NCBI GenBank assembly: GCA_903884235.1 | Contig: CAISEB010000038.1 | Coordinates: 1-64,000, forward strand | Direction: 5' to 3' | DNA from: an uncultured Pseudomonadota bacterium | Lineage (GTDB): Bacteria > Pseudomonadota > Gammaproteobacteria > Steroidobacterales > Steroidobacteraceae | Length of the DNA: 64,000 nt | Shown: positions 23,879 to 33,568 of the stretch, in pieces | Layout of the letters: the number at the start of each line of letters is the position of its first letter | Numbering within the stretch: position 1 is the first letter of the stretch | The notes under the pieces: model-generated | What the model saw: only the letters and a program-made list of their open reading frames with translations | The model's database searches: none | Told to the model about the DNA's origin: nothing | Made by a program: the position numbers and the translations under genes

Positions 23879-26062
23879 CTACCCCTCGCCGGCCGGCACG
23901 GCGGCCGCCCGGATCAGGTAGCAGCGGTGGATCTTCGCGTTGCGCTCGAAATCCTTCGGGATCGTCGCCCGGGACACATCCTCGATCGAGAGCCCCGGCA
24001 GGGCCGTGGTCTCGAGGTCGAAGCGGGTGTAGTTGGTCGAGAACACCAGCAGTCCGCCCGGGGCGAGCAGACGCGCCGTCTGCTGCAGCAGCCCGACGTG
24101 GTCGCGCTGCACGTCGAGCGTGCCCTCCATGCGCTTCGAGTTCGAGAAGGTCGGCGGGTCGAGGAAGATGAGGTCCCAGCCCGACGCCGGGGCACTGCGC
24201 AGCCATTCGAGCGCGTCAGCCTGGGCGAGCACGTGCTCGCGCCCGCCGAAGCCGTTCAGCTCGAGGTTGCGGCGCGTCCAGTCGAGATAGGTGCGCGACA
24301 TGTCGACGGTGGTCGTCGACACGGCGCCGCCGGCCGCGGCATAGACGCTCGCGGTCCCCGTGTAGCCGAACAGGTTCAGGAAGCGCTGGCCCGCCGCCAG
24401 CTCGCGCAGCCGGCCCCGCGTCAGCCGATGATCGAGGAAGATGCCGGTGTCGAGGTAGTCGTCGAAGTTGACCAGGAAGCGCAGCCCGCCCTCCGCGACC
24501 TCGTGGAATTCCTGCTCGGACGCCACCTTCGTGTACTGGTCGAGGCCCTTGCGCTTGCGGCGCGTGCGGAACCAGATCCGGTCGGCGTCGAGGTCCAGCA
24601 CCTCCGGCAGCATGGAGACGGCATCGGCGCGACGGGCGCGGACCTTCTCCTCGGCGACGGTCGCCGGCGCCGCGTATTCCTGCACGAACGCCCAGCGTTC
24701 GCTCCTGCCGTCGCCGTAGAGGTCGATCGCGAATGCGTACTCCGGCATGTCCGCGTCATAGGCGCGATAGCAGCTGACGCCCTCGCGGCGCGCCCACTTG
24801 CCGAGCGCCTCCAGGTTCTTGCGCAGCCGGTTGCCGAACATCTGTGCTCCGGGCGACTCGCGCCGCGCCGGATCGACCGTGGGCAGTCGTCCTGGGCGCG
24901 TCTCCCGCGCATAGTGCTCGGGCGCGATCTCGAAGCGCAGCAGCTGCACCTCGATCGGGCCGTTGTAGAGCCGGTGGCGGCGCCGCGCTTCGAGCTTGAT
25001 CTCGCGACCGAGGCCGAGGTGGCTCGTCAGCACACCCGCCTGCCAGCCGTCGAAGCGCTCGCGCAGCACGGCGCCAAGTTCGGCATAGAGCGGGCGCAGC
25101 CCCTCGACTTCGCCGAGGCGCTCGCCGTAGGGCGGATTGACCATCACGAGACCCTGCGCCGCGGGCCGGGTCACCGCGCCGAGCGCGCGACGCTCGATCT
25201 CGACGAGATCGCCGACGCCGGCGAGTTCGACCGCGGCGCGCGCCGCCTCGACCGCGCGTGCGTCCTTGTCGCTGCCGAAGATGCGCCCGGCCGGCCGCGG
25301 CGCCGCGGCCTGGCGCGCGTGCGCCTCCTCGCGCAGGCGCTGCCAGAGCGCGGCGTCGTGCCCGGCCCAGCCGAGGAAGCCGAAGTACTCGCGCAGCAGC
25401 CCAGGCGCCGTGTCGGACAGCATCAGTGCGGCCTCGATCGGGAACGTGCCGGAGCCGCACATGGGATCGACGAAGGCGCCGCCCGCGGCCGCGATCTCGG
25501 GCCAGCCACAGCGCAGCAGCAGCGTCGCCGCGAGGTTTTCCTTGAGCGGTGCCGGCACGCCCTCGGCGCGCCAGCCGCGGCGATGCAGGCTCTCGCCGGC
25601 GAGGTCGATCGCGAACACCGCCTCGTCGGCGACGACCCGCACGCTGATCCGCACGTCGGGGCGCACGGTGTCCACGTCCGGACGCTCGGCACGCAGCTCG
25701 CGCAGCTGGTCAACGATCGCGTCCTTGACCTTGAGGGCCCCGAAACGCGTGTGGCTCACCACCGAGCGCGTCGAGTCGAAGTCGACGGCCAGCGTCGCGC
25801 CGGGCGCGAGGTGCGCCGACCAGTCGATCTCCCGGGCCGCCGCATACAGGGCCTCGGGCGTCGCGGCCGGCGCCGTGTGCAGGCGCAGCAGCACCCGGCT
25901 CGCGACGCGCGACCAGAGGCACGTGCGATAGGCGACCTCGAGCGGGCCGCGGCACGTGACGCCCCAGGGCCGGTCGCGGCATTCGGTGCCCCCGAACGAA
26001 GCCAGGTCCGCGGCCAGCAGGTCGGCGGCGCCGGTCGGCGCGGTCACGAGATAGTCATTCAT
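23879..26062 (-). CDS. rlmL: Bifunctional 23S rRNA m2G2445/m7G2069 methyltransferase
   Basis: 727 residues (E. coli RlmKL 702). The N-terminal half has a THUMP domain and an RlmL-type methyltransferase: DPMCGSGTFPIEAAL and the catalytic NPPYGERLGE. The C-terminal half is RlmK-like: LNLFGYTGTASVYAAAGGA for SAM and FLDPPTFSNSKRM. It modifies two guanines of 23S rRNA during assembly of the large subunit. ATG at 26062 is in a 4-nt overlap (ATGA) with the upstream exonuclease gene, so the two are translated together. Confidence 0.95.
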   Translation of the reverse strand: MNDYLVTAPTGAADLLAADLASFGGTECRDRPWGVTCRGPLEVAYRTCLWSRVASRVLLRLHTAPAATPEALYAAAREIDWSAHLAPGATLAVDFDSTRSVVSHTRFGALKVKDAIVDQLRELRAERPDVDTVRPDVRISVRVVADEAVFAIDLAGESLHRRGWRAEGVPAPLKENLAATLLLRCGWPEIAAAGGAFVDPMCGSGTFPIEAALMLSDTAPGLLREYFGFLGWAGHDAALWQRLREEAHARQAAAPRPAGRIFGSDKDARAVEAARAAVELAGVGDLVEIERRALGAVTRPAAQGLVMVNPPYGERLGEVEGLRPLYAELGAVLRERFDGWQAGVLTSHLGLGREIKLEARRRHRLYNGPIEVQLLRFEIAPEHYARETRPGRLPTVDPARRESPGAQMFGNRLRKNLEALGKWARREGVSCYRAYDADMPEYAFAIDLYGDGRSERWAFVQEYAAPATVAEEKVRARRADAVSMLPEVLDLDADRIWFRTRRKRKGLDQYTKVASEQEFHEVAEGGLRFLVNFDDYLDTGIFLDHRLTRGRLRELAAGQRFLNLFGYTGTASVYAAAGGAVSTTTVDMSRTYLDWTRRNLELNGFGGREHVLAQADALEWLRSAPASGWDLIFLDPPTFSNSKRMEGTLDVQRDHVGLLQQTARLLAPGGLLVFSTNYTRFDLETTALPGLSIEDVSRATIPKDFERNAKIHRCYLIRAAAVPAGEG

Positions 26063-27498
26063 GGGTCGAGCTCGACGATGCGGGCGCCATCGGGCGCAGA
26101 CAGGTACTTCTTCAGGATACGGTATACGTCTGGATCGAACGGCACCGCGTCCCTGTCGAGGCCGGCGGCGTCGGCCGCCTCCCGCACCGTGCCGAGGTAC
26201 CGCCAGCCATCCAGCACGTGCAGGTCCTCCTGGCCGCGCCAGTCCCGCTCCGCGACGAGGATCCGGCCCGGGTACGGCCACGGCCGCAGCCGCAGCGGAG
26301 CGAGCGCGAGCCGCGTGCGGACGTCGTGCAGTGCGGGCGCCTCGCGGCCGACGCAGGCGCCCCTGCAGCGTCCCACCTGGAAGGCGAAGCACGAACCGCC
26401 CTCCGCATCACCCCCACCACCACCGCCGCGCTCGACGCCGAGCGCCCGCGCACAAAGCTGGTGGGCGCGCACGATTTCCTCGACCGCGCGCGTTGCGGCC
26501 CGGCGATCGCGGTACAGGCCGTAGACATCGGCGCGGGCGACCTCGTCGAGCGTGTCGAGCTCGGTCGCCTCGAGCCGCGACGGCGCACCCGCCACCGGCG
26601 CGAGGCGCAGCGTCCAGACAGCCCCCCCGGCCCGCAGGCGGCGGTTGTGCAGGGGCTGGTCGGACTTCACCGCGCGGGCCTCGATCAGCAGCGCGCCGAG
26701 CTCGCCGGCGGTCTCGGTCCAGTCGACCCGCCGCACCTGCGTCGCGAGGCGCTGCCCGGCGGCCGAGCGCTGCCCGGCCGCGAAGTGCTCGAGGACACGC
26801 TTGCGGATGTTCTTGCTCTTGCCGACGTACAGCAACGCGTCGCCCTCGCCATGGAACCGGTAGACGCCCGCGAGCTCCGGCAGCTCGTCGGCGAGTCCCG
26901 GCGGCAACTGGGCCGGCAGCGGCGTCTCCTGCAGCAGCGCATCGACGGCCTCCCCGACGCGCACGCGACCGACCTCGTCCGCGAGCTTCGCCAGCAGGTC
27001 GGCGAGCACGCGCGCATCGCCGAGCGCGCGATGGCGCGCGCTGCAATCGAGGCCGTGCCGCGCCATGACCGAATCGAGGTTGTGATGCCGCTCGGCCGGG
27101 AACAGCCGGCGCGACAGCTTGACCGTGCACAGCACGCGCGCGGAATACGACAGGTCGAGCCGACCGAGTTCGGCCCGGATGAAGCCGTAGTCGAAGCGTG
27201 CGTTGTGCGCGACGAACACGCGTCCGGCCAGACGCTCGAGCAGTTCGCGGCGCACGTCCTCGAAGGCCGGGGCGTCGACGACCATCTCGTTGCTGATGCC
27301 GGTGAACGCCTCGATCAGCGGGGGGATGCGCGTGCCGGGATTGACGAGCGTCGACCACTCGCGACGCGTACCGTCCCGGTCGACCTCGACCACGCCGATC
27401 TCGATGATGCGGTGCCAGCTGGCGTTGCCACCCGTCGTCTCGAGGTCGACGCAGGCGAAATCGCGGTCCAGCCCCGCCGGCGACAGCGGCGTGCTCAT
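26059..27498 (-). CDS. DEDDh 3'-5' exonuclease fused to a GIY-YIG (UvrC/Cho-like) nuclease
   Basis: 479 residues. Residues 12-180 are a DnaQ-like exonuclease: VDLETTGG (ExoI, Asp and Glu), HNARFDYGFI (ExoII) and HRALGDARVLADLL (ExoIII with the His). Residues 205-285 are a GIY-YIG domain: LAGVYRFHGEGDALLYVGKSKNIRKRVLEHF, with a later Glu (LIEARAVKSDQPLHN). A UvrC-like Cys cluster follows (CFAFQVGRCRGAC). This domain order is known in Actinobacteria and Proteobacteria and probably acts in DNA repair. It is coupled to rlmKL. Confidence 0.88.
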   Translation of the reverse strand: MSTPLSPAGLDRDFACVDLETTGGNASWHRIIEIGVVEVDRDGTRREWSTLVNPGTRIPPLIEAFTGISNEMVVDAPAFEDVRRELLERLAGRVFVAHNARFDYGFIRAELGRLDLSYSARVLCTVKLSRRLFPAERHHNLDSVMARHGLDCSARHRALGDARVLADLLAKLADEVGRVRVGEAVDALLQETPLPAQLPPGLADELPELAGVYRFHGEGDALLYVGKSKNIRKRVLEHFAAGQRSAAGQRLATQVRRVDWTETAGELGALLIEARAVKSDQPLHNRRLRAGGAVWTLRLAPVAGAPSRLEATELDTLDEVARADVYGLYRDRRAATRAVEEIVRAHQLCARALGVERGGGGGGDAEGGSCFAFQVGRCRGACVGREAPALHDVRTRLALAPLRLRPWPYPGRILVAERDWRGQEDLHVLDGWRYLGTVREAADAAGLDRDAVPFDPDVYRILKKYLSAPDGARIVELDP

Positions 27499-27553
27499 GC
27501 AGGGATCCTTGTATCAGAGGGGCACGGCCCGGGGCGCGGGCGGCCCGGGCCGC

Positions 27554-28108
27554 TCAGAACGTCGGCGGCGTGCCGGCGCTGATGATCTCACAGTCCTCGT
27601 CGCCGGGATTGCGGAAGCGATGCGGCACCGCGGTCGAGAAGTAGTAGGCGTCGCCCGCCGCGAGCACCCGCGTGGTGCTGCCGATCGTGACCTCGATGCG
27701 ACCCCGCACGACGATGCCGCCTTCCTCTCCCGGGTGCGACATCATCTCCGGGCCGGTGTCGGCGCCGGGCGCGTATCGCTCCCGCAGCACCGACATTGCG
27801 CGCTGCGGCCGCCGCGCCGCGACTAGGAAGAGCTCGACGGGTGGCGTGCCGATCGGCGTCAGCTCGTCGGCCGAGTAGAACACCTGCGGCGGCAGCGCGA
27901 CGTCCATCGTGAAGAACTCGGCGAGCGACATCGGGATGCCGTCGAGCACCTTCTTGAGCGAGCTGACCGACGGGCTCACGCGGTTCTGCTCGATCAGCGA
28001 AATCATGCCGTTGGTGACGCCCGCACGCTTGGCGAGCTCGCGCTGCGACAGCCCGTGGAGCTGGCGGATGGCGCGCAGGTGGGAGCCGACGTCGAGGGTG
28101 GACGCCAT
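27554..28108 (-). CDS. puuR: PuuR-like XRE-cupin transcriptional regulator
   Basis: 184 residues (E. coli PuuR 185). An HTH_3/XRE domain spans about residues 9-64 (LRAIRQLHGLSQRELAKRAG, then NGMISLIEQNRVSPS). A cupin sensor domain spans 105-180 with HPGEEGGIVVRGRIEVTIG and DAYYFSTAVPHRFRN. In E. coli PuuR represses the puu genes and is released by putrescine. The nearby putrescine operon and PuuR-box-like sites in its own upstream region and at puuD support the same role and autoregulation. It lies 55 nt upstream of the exonuclease gene on the same strand. Confidence 0.82.
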   Translation of the reverse strand: MASTLDVGSHLRAIRQLHGLSQRELAKRAGVTNGMISLIEQNRVSPSVSSLKKVLDGIPMSLAEFFTMDVALPPQVFYSADELTPIGTPPVELFLVAARRPQRAMSVLRERYAPGADTGPEMMSHPGEEGGIVVRGRIEVTIGSTTRVLAAGDAYYFSTAVPHRFRNPGDEDCEIISAGTPPTF

Positions 28109-28130
28109 CTCAGCGCGCGCGGCTGTGCAG

Positions 28131-28141
28131 GATAATGAACA
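28131..28141 (+). promoter_or_regulatory. PuuR-box-like site 1 upstream of puuR
   Basis: GATAATGAACA on the plus strand, 23 bp from the puuR start. Its ATAATGAACA core equals that of the E. coli PuuR box as I recall it. Confidence 0.55.
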
Positions 28142-28175
28142 TCTCGGCCCGAATATGGGCCGGCCGCGCCAAAAG

Positions 28176-28186
28176 TGTCAATTATC
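28176..28186 (-). promoter_or_regulatory. PuuR-box-like site 2 upstream of puuR
   Basis: GATAATTGACA on the minus strand, facing site 1 with about 34 bp between them. The sequence resembles site 1 and the puuD site (shared pattern ATAATKRACA or ATAATTAACA). Confidence 0.5.
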
Positions 28187-28195
28187 CTAATCGCG

Positions 28196-28232
28196 CCGGC
28201 CCGACCGCGAAACCTATTCGCGGTCGGGCCGG
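28196..28232 (-). terminator. Strong stem-loop after the porin-like gene
   Basis: A perfect 16-bp inverted repeat (28196-28211 and 28217-28232) with a 5-nt loop lies 8 nt beyond the stop of the minus-strand barrel gene. No long T-tract follows. The stem is GC-rich and very stable. Confidence 0.7.
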
Positions 28233-28240
28233 GGTGACGA

Positions 28241-29362
28241 TCAGAACTTGTACAGCGCCTGCACGCTCACGGAATTCTGGCTGGACGAGACGTCGCCGGC
28301 CGCGCTCTTCACGAAGTTCGCGGAATCCGAGCTGTCGGCGCGGCCTTCCAGGCGCAGCTCCAGCGGCTTGCACGGCAGGTACGCCAGGGTGGCCGTGACC
28401 TCCTTCCACTTCTGCGCGACGCCGGTGCGGTAGCCGTCCGTGTCGTCGAGGTATTCGGCGCGCAGCGACGCCTTCCACTTGTCGCTGATCGTGTAGTTCA
28501 GGTAGCCCGCGAGGCCGCTCCACTTCGCATCGAACGGCGTGGACACGCCGTCGGTGACGTCCTTCTGCTGGCCCCAGTCGTAGTTCAGGATCACGGTCAG
28601 AGCGTCGGTCGCGTTCCACGTCGCGACGATGTCCAGAAGTGAACGCTGGCCTTCCGGCCCCTGGTCCGTCATGTATCCGATGCGCTCCTTGCCGAAATAG
28701 CCGGAGGCGGCGAGCGAGAACGTCTTGGTCGGCGCGTAGGTCGCGCCCACCTCGAGCGTCTTGGACGTGTTCGTGTCCTTGAGGTCGTCCCAGCCGTTGT
28801 TGACCCCGACGATGAGGTTGACCGTATCGGACGCGGCATAGGTCGCACGCAGGCCGGTGTGCGTGAACGGGATCGCGAAGCCGAACAGGATCGATCGCGA
28901 GAAGTTCGGATTCGACGGCGAGGCGATCACCTCGGCACCCGCCAGCGTCACGTACTTGCCGGCGATCACCGTCAGGCTGCCGGTGGCGTACTGCACGTAA
29001 GCCTGCGTGACGTCGAACTTGTGGCTCTTGCCGTAGATCGAGTACGGCGAGATCACGTCTGCATCGTTGCCCGCCGTGAGATTGAGGAACGCCCCGAAGC
29101 CGGTCTTCGGCTGGTAGCCGACATTGATCGCCGCCTGCTGCAGCGCAAACCCGCTCTTCTTCGTATCGAAGACCCGATCCGCGGCGCCGCTCGTGAACAC
29201 GCCGAGCCCCGACAGGTTCGTATAGGACGCGTCCACGTAGCCTGAATAGGCGAACGGAGATGCGTCGGCGGGCGCCGCCGCGGGCGCATCCTCGGCATGC
29301 GCCGCAGCGGCGGCGAACAGGGCGAGGGCGCCGATACAGGCAGTCGAGCGGATCACGGTCAT
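28241..29362 (-). CDS. Outer-membrane beta-barrel protein (porin, OmpL/BBP2-like)
   Basis: 373 residues. Signal peptide (residues 1-25, cleavage near AHA-ED), then alternating strands with many Tyr, Gly and Asn, ending in Phe (VSVQALYKF), the outer-membrane barrel signature. SGYVDASYTNLSG at the start and repeated strand pairs fit the putative beta-barrel porin-2 family. Substrate is unknown; its place next to puuR suggests but does not show a link to polyamines. ATG at 29362 follows an aggggac ribosome site. The 266 bp upstream (29363-29628) contain no other gene. Confidence 0.82.
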   Translation of the reverse strand: MTVIRSTACIGALALFAAAAAHAEDAPAAAPADASPFAYSGYVDASYTNLSGLGVFTSGAADRVFDTKKSGFALQQAAINVGYQPKTGFGAFLNLTAGNDADVISPYSIYGKSHKFDVTQAYVQYATGSLTVIAGKYVTLAGAEVIASPSNPNFSRSILFGFAIPFTHTGLRATYAASDTVNLIVGVNNGWDDLKDTNTSKTLEVGATYAPTKTFSLAASGYFGKERIGYMTDQGPEGQRSLLDIVATWNATDALTVILNYDWGQQKDVTDGVSTPFDAKWSGLAGYLNYTISDKWKASLRAEYLDDTDGYRTGVAQKWKEVTATLAYLPCKPLELRLEGRADSSDSANFVKSAAGDVSSSQNSVSVQALYKF

Positions 29363-29628
29363 GTCGGGTCCCCTGAGGCTGGTTGTTTGTTTCCCCGGGG
29401 TAAAGCAATGCAGGGATCGTGCCGGGCGCCACGGCGGCTCCAACCCGGCCTAAGTGGCTGATCCGTCGTGGCGCAGGCCGCAACGCACGCACCGTCGCTG
29501 TGCGTGACCGATCGTGCTGCACCGACGCGGAGCGGTCGCCGCGCGGCTGCGCACTTTCCCCCCTCGCCGCCAGCGACGAGCGGACGTAGCATGGGTCCCG
29601 CACCGAGATCCGACACGAGGGGGCAATC

Positions 29629-29979
29629 TTGACCACTCGACTGATGCCCGAAATAGGCCAGTGGTACGCCCACCGCGACAAGGGCCAGATGTTCCAGGTC
29701 GTGGCATTCGACGCGACCGGCGACTGCATCGAGATCCAGGACTTCGACGGTGACGTCGACGAGGTCGACCTTGCGGAGTGGTTCGCGATGCCGCTGGAGC
29801 CGACCGCAGCGCCGGAGGATGCGATCGGTCCCGCGGACGACCCGGACAGCGCGGAACGCGAATACACGCTGTCCGCGGATGGCGCGGAGCTCGGCTGGCG
29901 CGATCCGATCGAGGAACTCGCCGCCGAGGACCAGGAATTCGCGGACGACGAGGACGCGGACGCGCCGGTCAGGCACTGA
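29629..29979 (+). CDS. Small acidic hypothetical protein
   Basis: 116 residues from a TTG start with a gaggggg ribosome site upstream. The N-terminal half (IGQWYAHRDKGQMFQVVAFD then EIQDFDGDVDEVDLAEW) looks like a small beta-barrel domain. The C-terminal half is strongly acidic (clusters of Asp and Glu) and probably disordered. I know it only as a conserved uncharacterised type in gammaproteobacteria. No membrane segment. Confidence 0.7.
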   Translation: MTTRLMPEIGQWYAHRDKGQMFQVVAFDATGDCIEIQDFDGDVDEVDLAEWFAMPLEPTAAPEDAIGPADDPDSAEREYTLSADGAELGWRDPIEELAAEDQEFADDEDADAPVRH

Positions 29980-30003
29980 CGGGCGCCCCGGGCGGCGCCG
30001 GCG

Positions 30004-30978
30004 CTACAGCGGCGGCAGCACCACCGGCCGGTTCTCGGCGCGCCGCGGCACGGGCGTGCGGAAACCCTCCGGCTTAACGATCAGCACGTCGCTCTTCAGG
30101 CGGTCGAGTACGCGCTCGGCCGTATGGCCGATGAACAGCCGCTTCAGGCCACTGCGCGATACGGCACCCATGACGACCACGTGCGCATCGAGCTCCTCGG
30201 CGAGTTCCGGCAGCTCGTCGACCGGCAACCCGGTCCGCAGGTGCCTGCGCTTCGCGCCGAGGTCGTAGCCCGCCACCAGCGCCTCGAACGCACGACCGAC
30301 ATCGGCCGCGTGCTGCTCCGCGATCTCGACCGGCAGCGGCAGGGGCTCGATCATGAAGCCGGTCGACATCGGCGTGCCGAGCGAATAGAAATGCGCGGCA
30401 TGCAGCTTGCCGGAGAACACCTGCGCGACGCCGGCGCCCGCCGCCAGCAGCCGGGCATCGAGCGCGGCGGGCTTGGCATGCGAATGCAGCGGATCCACCG
30501 ACACGAGTACGCGCGGACGCTCCCAGCGGCGCGTCGTCTTCACGAGCAGCACGGGACACGGGCAGACGCGGATCAGCTGCCAGTCGGTGTTGCTGAGCAC
30601 GAGCCGCGCCGCGACGCCATGACGATGGCTGCCGACGATCACGAGGTCGACCTTCTCGCGCATCGCCTCGCGCACGATGCTCTCGTGGATGGGATAGTCC
30701 CAGCGGCAGCGCACGTGCACGTCGATGCCGGCGTCCGCGAGCGGTCGCGCGAGCTTCTCGAGGGCGAGCTTGCGGGCGTGGACGGCGGCCTCGATGTCGC
30801 GCTGCAGCTCGACCGGACTGTAGAACTGCTCGCCGGCGAGGTACGGACTGTACAGGCTGTGGAACAGCGTCACGCGCGCCTGGGTCCGGGCGGCGATCTC
30901 CGCCGCGCGGGCGACGGCCGGTGCCGACTTGGCCGCGGTGTCGGCGAGCGCGACAAGGATGTGCTTCATGGTGAACAT
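30004..30978 (-). CDS. Tandem universal stress protein (UspE-like)
   Basis: 324 residues with two Usp domains (about 5-147 and 155-305). The first has MKHILVALADTAAKS and IVGSHRHGVAARLVLSNTD; the second ends VVMGAVSRSGLKRLFIGHTAERVL and DVLIVKPEG, with the G-x2-G-x9-G-type ATP-binding loop. Cytoplasmic stress or stationary-phase protein; precise role unknown. ATG at 30978 has AGGAGGG 7 nt upstream, so it is preferred to an in-frame ATG at 31005. Confidence 0.9.
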   Translation of the reverse strand: MFTMKHILVALADTAAKSAPAVARAAEIAARTQARVTLFHSLYSPYLAGEQFYSPVELQRDIEAAVHARKLALEKLARPLADAGIDVHVRCRWDYPIHESIVREAMREKVDLVIVGSHRHGVAARLVLSNTDWQLIRVCPCPVLLVKTTRRWERPRVLVSVDPLHSHAKPAALDARLLAAGAGVAQVFSGKLHAAHFYSLGTPMSTGFMIEPLPLPVEIAEQHAADVGRAFEALVAGYDLGAKRRHLRTGLPVDELPELAEELDAHVVVMGAVSRSGLKRLFIGHTAERVLDRLKSDVLIVKPEGFRTPVPRRAENRPVVLPPL

Positions 30979-31068
30979 CGGGCACCCTCCTGGGGACTGC
31001 CCCATCAGCGTACGCCGGCAATGGCGAAGCGCGCGTTCCCCTTGTGCCTAAGGGCCTGCGCCGACTAC

Positions 31069-32037
31069 CTAATCGGCACCAGCCCCCCTGATCCAGGGCA
31101 GGTGGTCGAGGTCCACGTTGCCGCCGGAGAGGATGACGGCAAAGCGCGCGCCCCGCACGCGACCTTCCAGCAGCCCCGCGACCGGGACCGCACCGGAGGG
31201 CTCGACGACGACCTTCAGCCCCTCGAACATCAGGCGCATCGCCGCGACGATCGCGTCCTCGGACACCGTGACGATCTCGTCAACCGACGCCTTCGCGATG
31301 CGCAGCGTCCGCGCCGAGAGCGCGCCGCGCAGGCCGTCCGCGATCGTGTGCGGCGTCCCGGCACCCTGCAGCACGCCGCTCGCGAACGAGCGCGCCGCGT
31401 CGTCGGAGCCCGCGGGCTCCACGCCGATGACACGGGTTCGCGGCCAGAGCCGCCGGCAGGCGATGGCGGTACCGGCGAGCAGCCCGCCGCCACCGACCGG
31501 CACCAGCACGGCATCCGGCGCCGCGGTCTGCCCGGCGAGCTCGAGCATCGCCGTGCCCTGCCCGGCGATCACCCACGGATCGTCGTAGGGGTGGACCAGC
31601 GTCGCGCCGGTGCGCGCCACGAGCGCGGCGGCAGCGGACTCCCGGGCCGCGAGCGTCGCCGCGCATTCCTGGACGCGACCGCCCCAGCCCTCGACCGCGG
31701 CGCGCTTGATGCGCGGGGCGCCCTCGGGCATCACGATGTAGGCGGGAATGCCGCGCAGGCGCGCCGCCCGCGCCAGCGCCGCGGCATGGTTGCCCGAGGA
31801 GTGGGTCGCGACCCCGCGCGAGGCGTGCGCATCGTCGAGGGCGAACACCGCGTTGCAGGCGCCGCGCGCCTTGAAGGCACCGATCGCCTGCAGATTTTCG
31901 CATTTGAACTCCGCCGCCGCGCCGAGGCGCTGCGACAGTTCCGGCGCGACGAGCAGCGGCGTCCGCCGCACGTACGGCTCGATCCGCCGCGCGGCGGCGG
32001 CGATGTCGTCGAATGCCGGATCCATGGTCGAGTCCAC
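31069..32037 (-). CDS. Threonine/serine dehydratase family PLP enzyme
   Basis: 322 residues of fold type II. The PLP lysine lies in AIGAFKARGACN, the phosphate and carboxylate loop is HSSGNHAAALA, and the glycine loop is VPVGGGGLLAG. The C-terminal ILSGGNVD is typical. There is no ACT regulatory domain, so it is a short catabolic type: threonine dehydratase, serine racemase or hydroxyaspartate ammonia-lyase. GTG at 32037 has GGAGG 5 nt upstream; ATG at 32025 is an alternative. Divergent from the permease gene. Confidence 0.85.
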   Translation of the reverse strand: MDSTMDPAFDDIAAAARRIEPYVRRTPLLVAPELSQRLGAAAEFKCENLQAIGAFKARGACNAVFALDDAHASRGVATHSSGNHAAALARAARLRGIPAYIVMPEGAPRIKRAAVEGWGGRVQECAATLAARESAAAALVARTGATLVHPYDDPWVIAGQGTAMLELAGQTAAPDAVLVPVGGGGLLAGTAIACRRLWPRTRVIGVEPAGSDDAARSFASGVLQGAGTPHTIADGLRGALSARTLRIAKASVDEIVTVSEDAIVAAMRLMFEGLKVVVEPSGAVPVAGLLEGRVRGARFAVILSGGNVDLDHLPWIRGAGAD

Positions 32038-32192
32038 AACTACCTCCCTGGGCGGGGCCGGGCCGCCCGTGCCCGGCGGCGTGGGGCCCGGAACCTCGCG
32101 CCACCCCACGATACTTCAAGACCGGGTGCCGGCGGGCACGGCGATTGTGTAACCTCGACGCCGCGCCATCCGGCGCCCGGAGCCGACCGACC

Positions 32193-33568
32193 ATGACCGT
32201 CACCGCCGCCCCCGCAGACGACCACTCGCTCAGCCGATCCCTCCGGCCCCGCCACGTCACGATGATCACCATCGGCGGCATCATCGGCGCAGGCCTGTTC
32301 GTCGGCAGCAGCGTGGCGATCGCGGCGGCGGGACCGGCGATCCTGGTCAGCTATGCGCTGACCGGGACGCTGGTGCTGCTGATCATGCGGGCGCTTGGCG
32401 AGATGGCCGTCGAAATGCCGCAGGTGCGCTCGTTCACGGAGTTCGCCCGCGCCGGCCTCGGCAACTGGGCGGGCTTCTCGGTCGGCTGGCTGTACTGGTA
32501 CTTCTGGATCATCGTGATCCCGGTCGAGGCCATCGCCGGCGCGAACATCATCCACGACCACTATTCGATGCTGAACCCGCTCGCCACCGGCCTCGGGCTC
32601 ATGGTGGTGATGACCGCCGTCAACCTGATGCCGGCGCGCACCTACGGCGAGTTCGAGTTCTGGTTCGCCTCGATCAAGGTCGCCGCAATCATCTCGTTCA
32701 TCCTGATCGGCGGCGCGCACGCGTTCGGCTTCCACTCCGACACCGGCCCCACCTTCGCGAACCTGTACGCCCATGGCGGTTTCGCGCCGAAGGGCTGGTT
32801 CGCGGTGCTCGCGGCCGTGACGACCGTGGTCTTCTCGATGATGGGCGCCGAGGTCGTGACCATCGCGGCAGCCGAATCCGAGGAGCCGGCCAAGCAGGTC
32901 GCCAAGATGACCTCGACCATCATCAGCCGCATCCTGATCTTCTACGTCGGCTCGATCTTCGTGGTCTGCAGCCTGCTGGCATGGACGGACGTCAAGCCCG
33001 GCCACTCGCCGTTCACGATGGCGCTCGAGACGCTGCACATCGACGGCGCGTCGAGCATCATGGACTTCATCATCCTGACCGCCGTGCTGTCGTGCCTGAA
33101 CTCATCGTTCTACGTCGCCTCGCGCGTGCTGTTCGTGCTCGCCGAGAAGGGTGATGCGCCGCACGCCCTCGTCAAGACGACGAAGCAGCACGTGCCGGCC
33201 CGCTCGGTGCTGCTGGCAAGTGTCGCCGGCTTCGCCGGCCTCATCGCCAACTACCTGCTGCCGGCGTACGTGTACGCGTTCCTGACCAATGCCTCGGGCG
33301 CCCTGATCGTCGTGATCTACGCGGCGATCGTCGTCTCGCAGATCGTCGTGCGCAACCGCCGCGAGAAGGCCGGCGCGCCGCCGCCGGTGCTGCCGATGTG
33401 GCTGTTCCCGTGGCTGAGCTACGTCGCGCTCGCCGGCATGCTGGCCGTGCTCGTCGCGATGGCGATCACGCCATCCCACGTCGAGGAATTCTGGGCCAGC
33501 ATGGTGTCGATCGCGATCGCGCTGGTGGCCTACTTCGCGTTCCGGCGCGGCCGCGACGGGCAGACCGC

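Noticed and set aside
23825-26524. 899-codon plus-strand open frame opposite rlmKL
   Set aside because: Shadow frame; rlmKL motifs on the minus strand are complete.
33398-33568. Longer N-terminus for the aldehyde dehydrogenase
   Set aside because: That part lies inside the permease gene; the GTG in the stop overlap fits coupling and family length.
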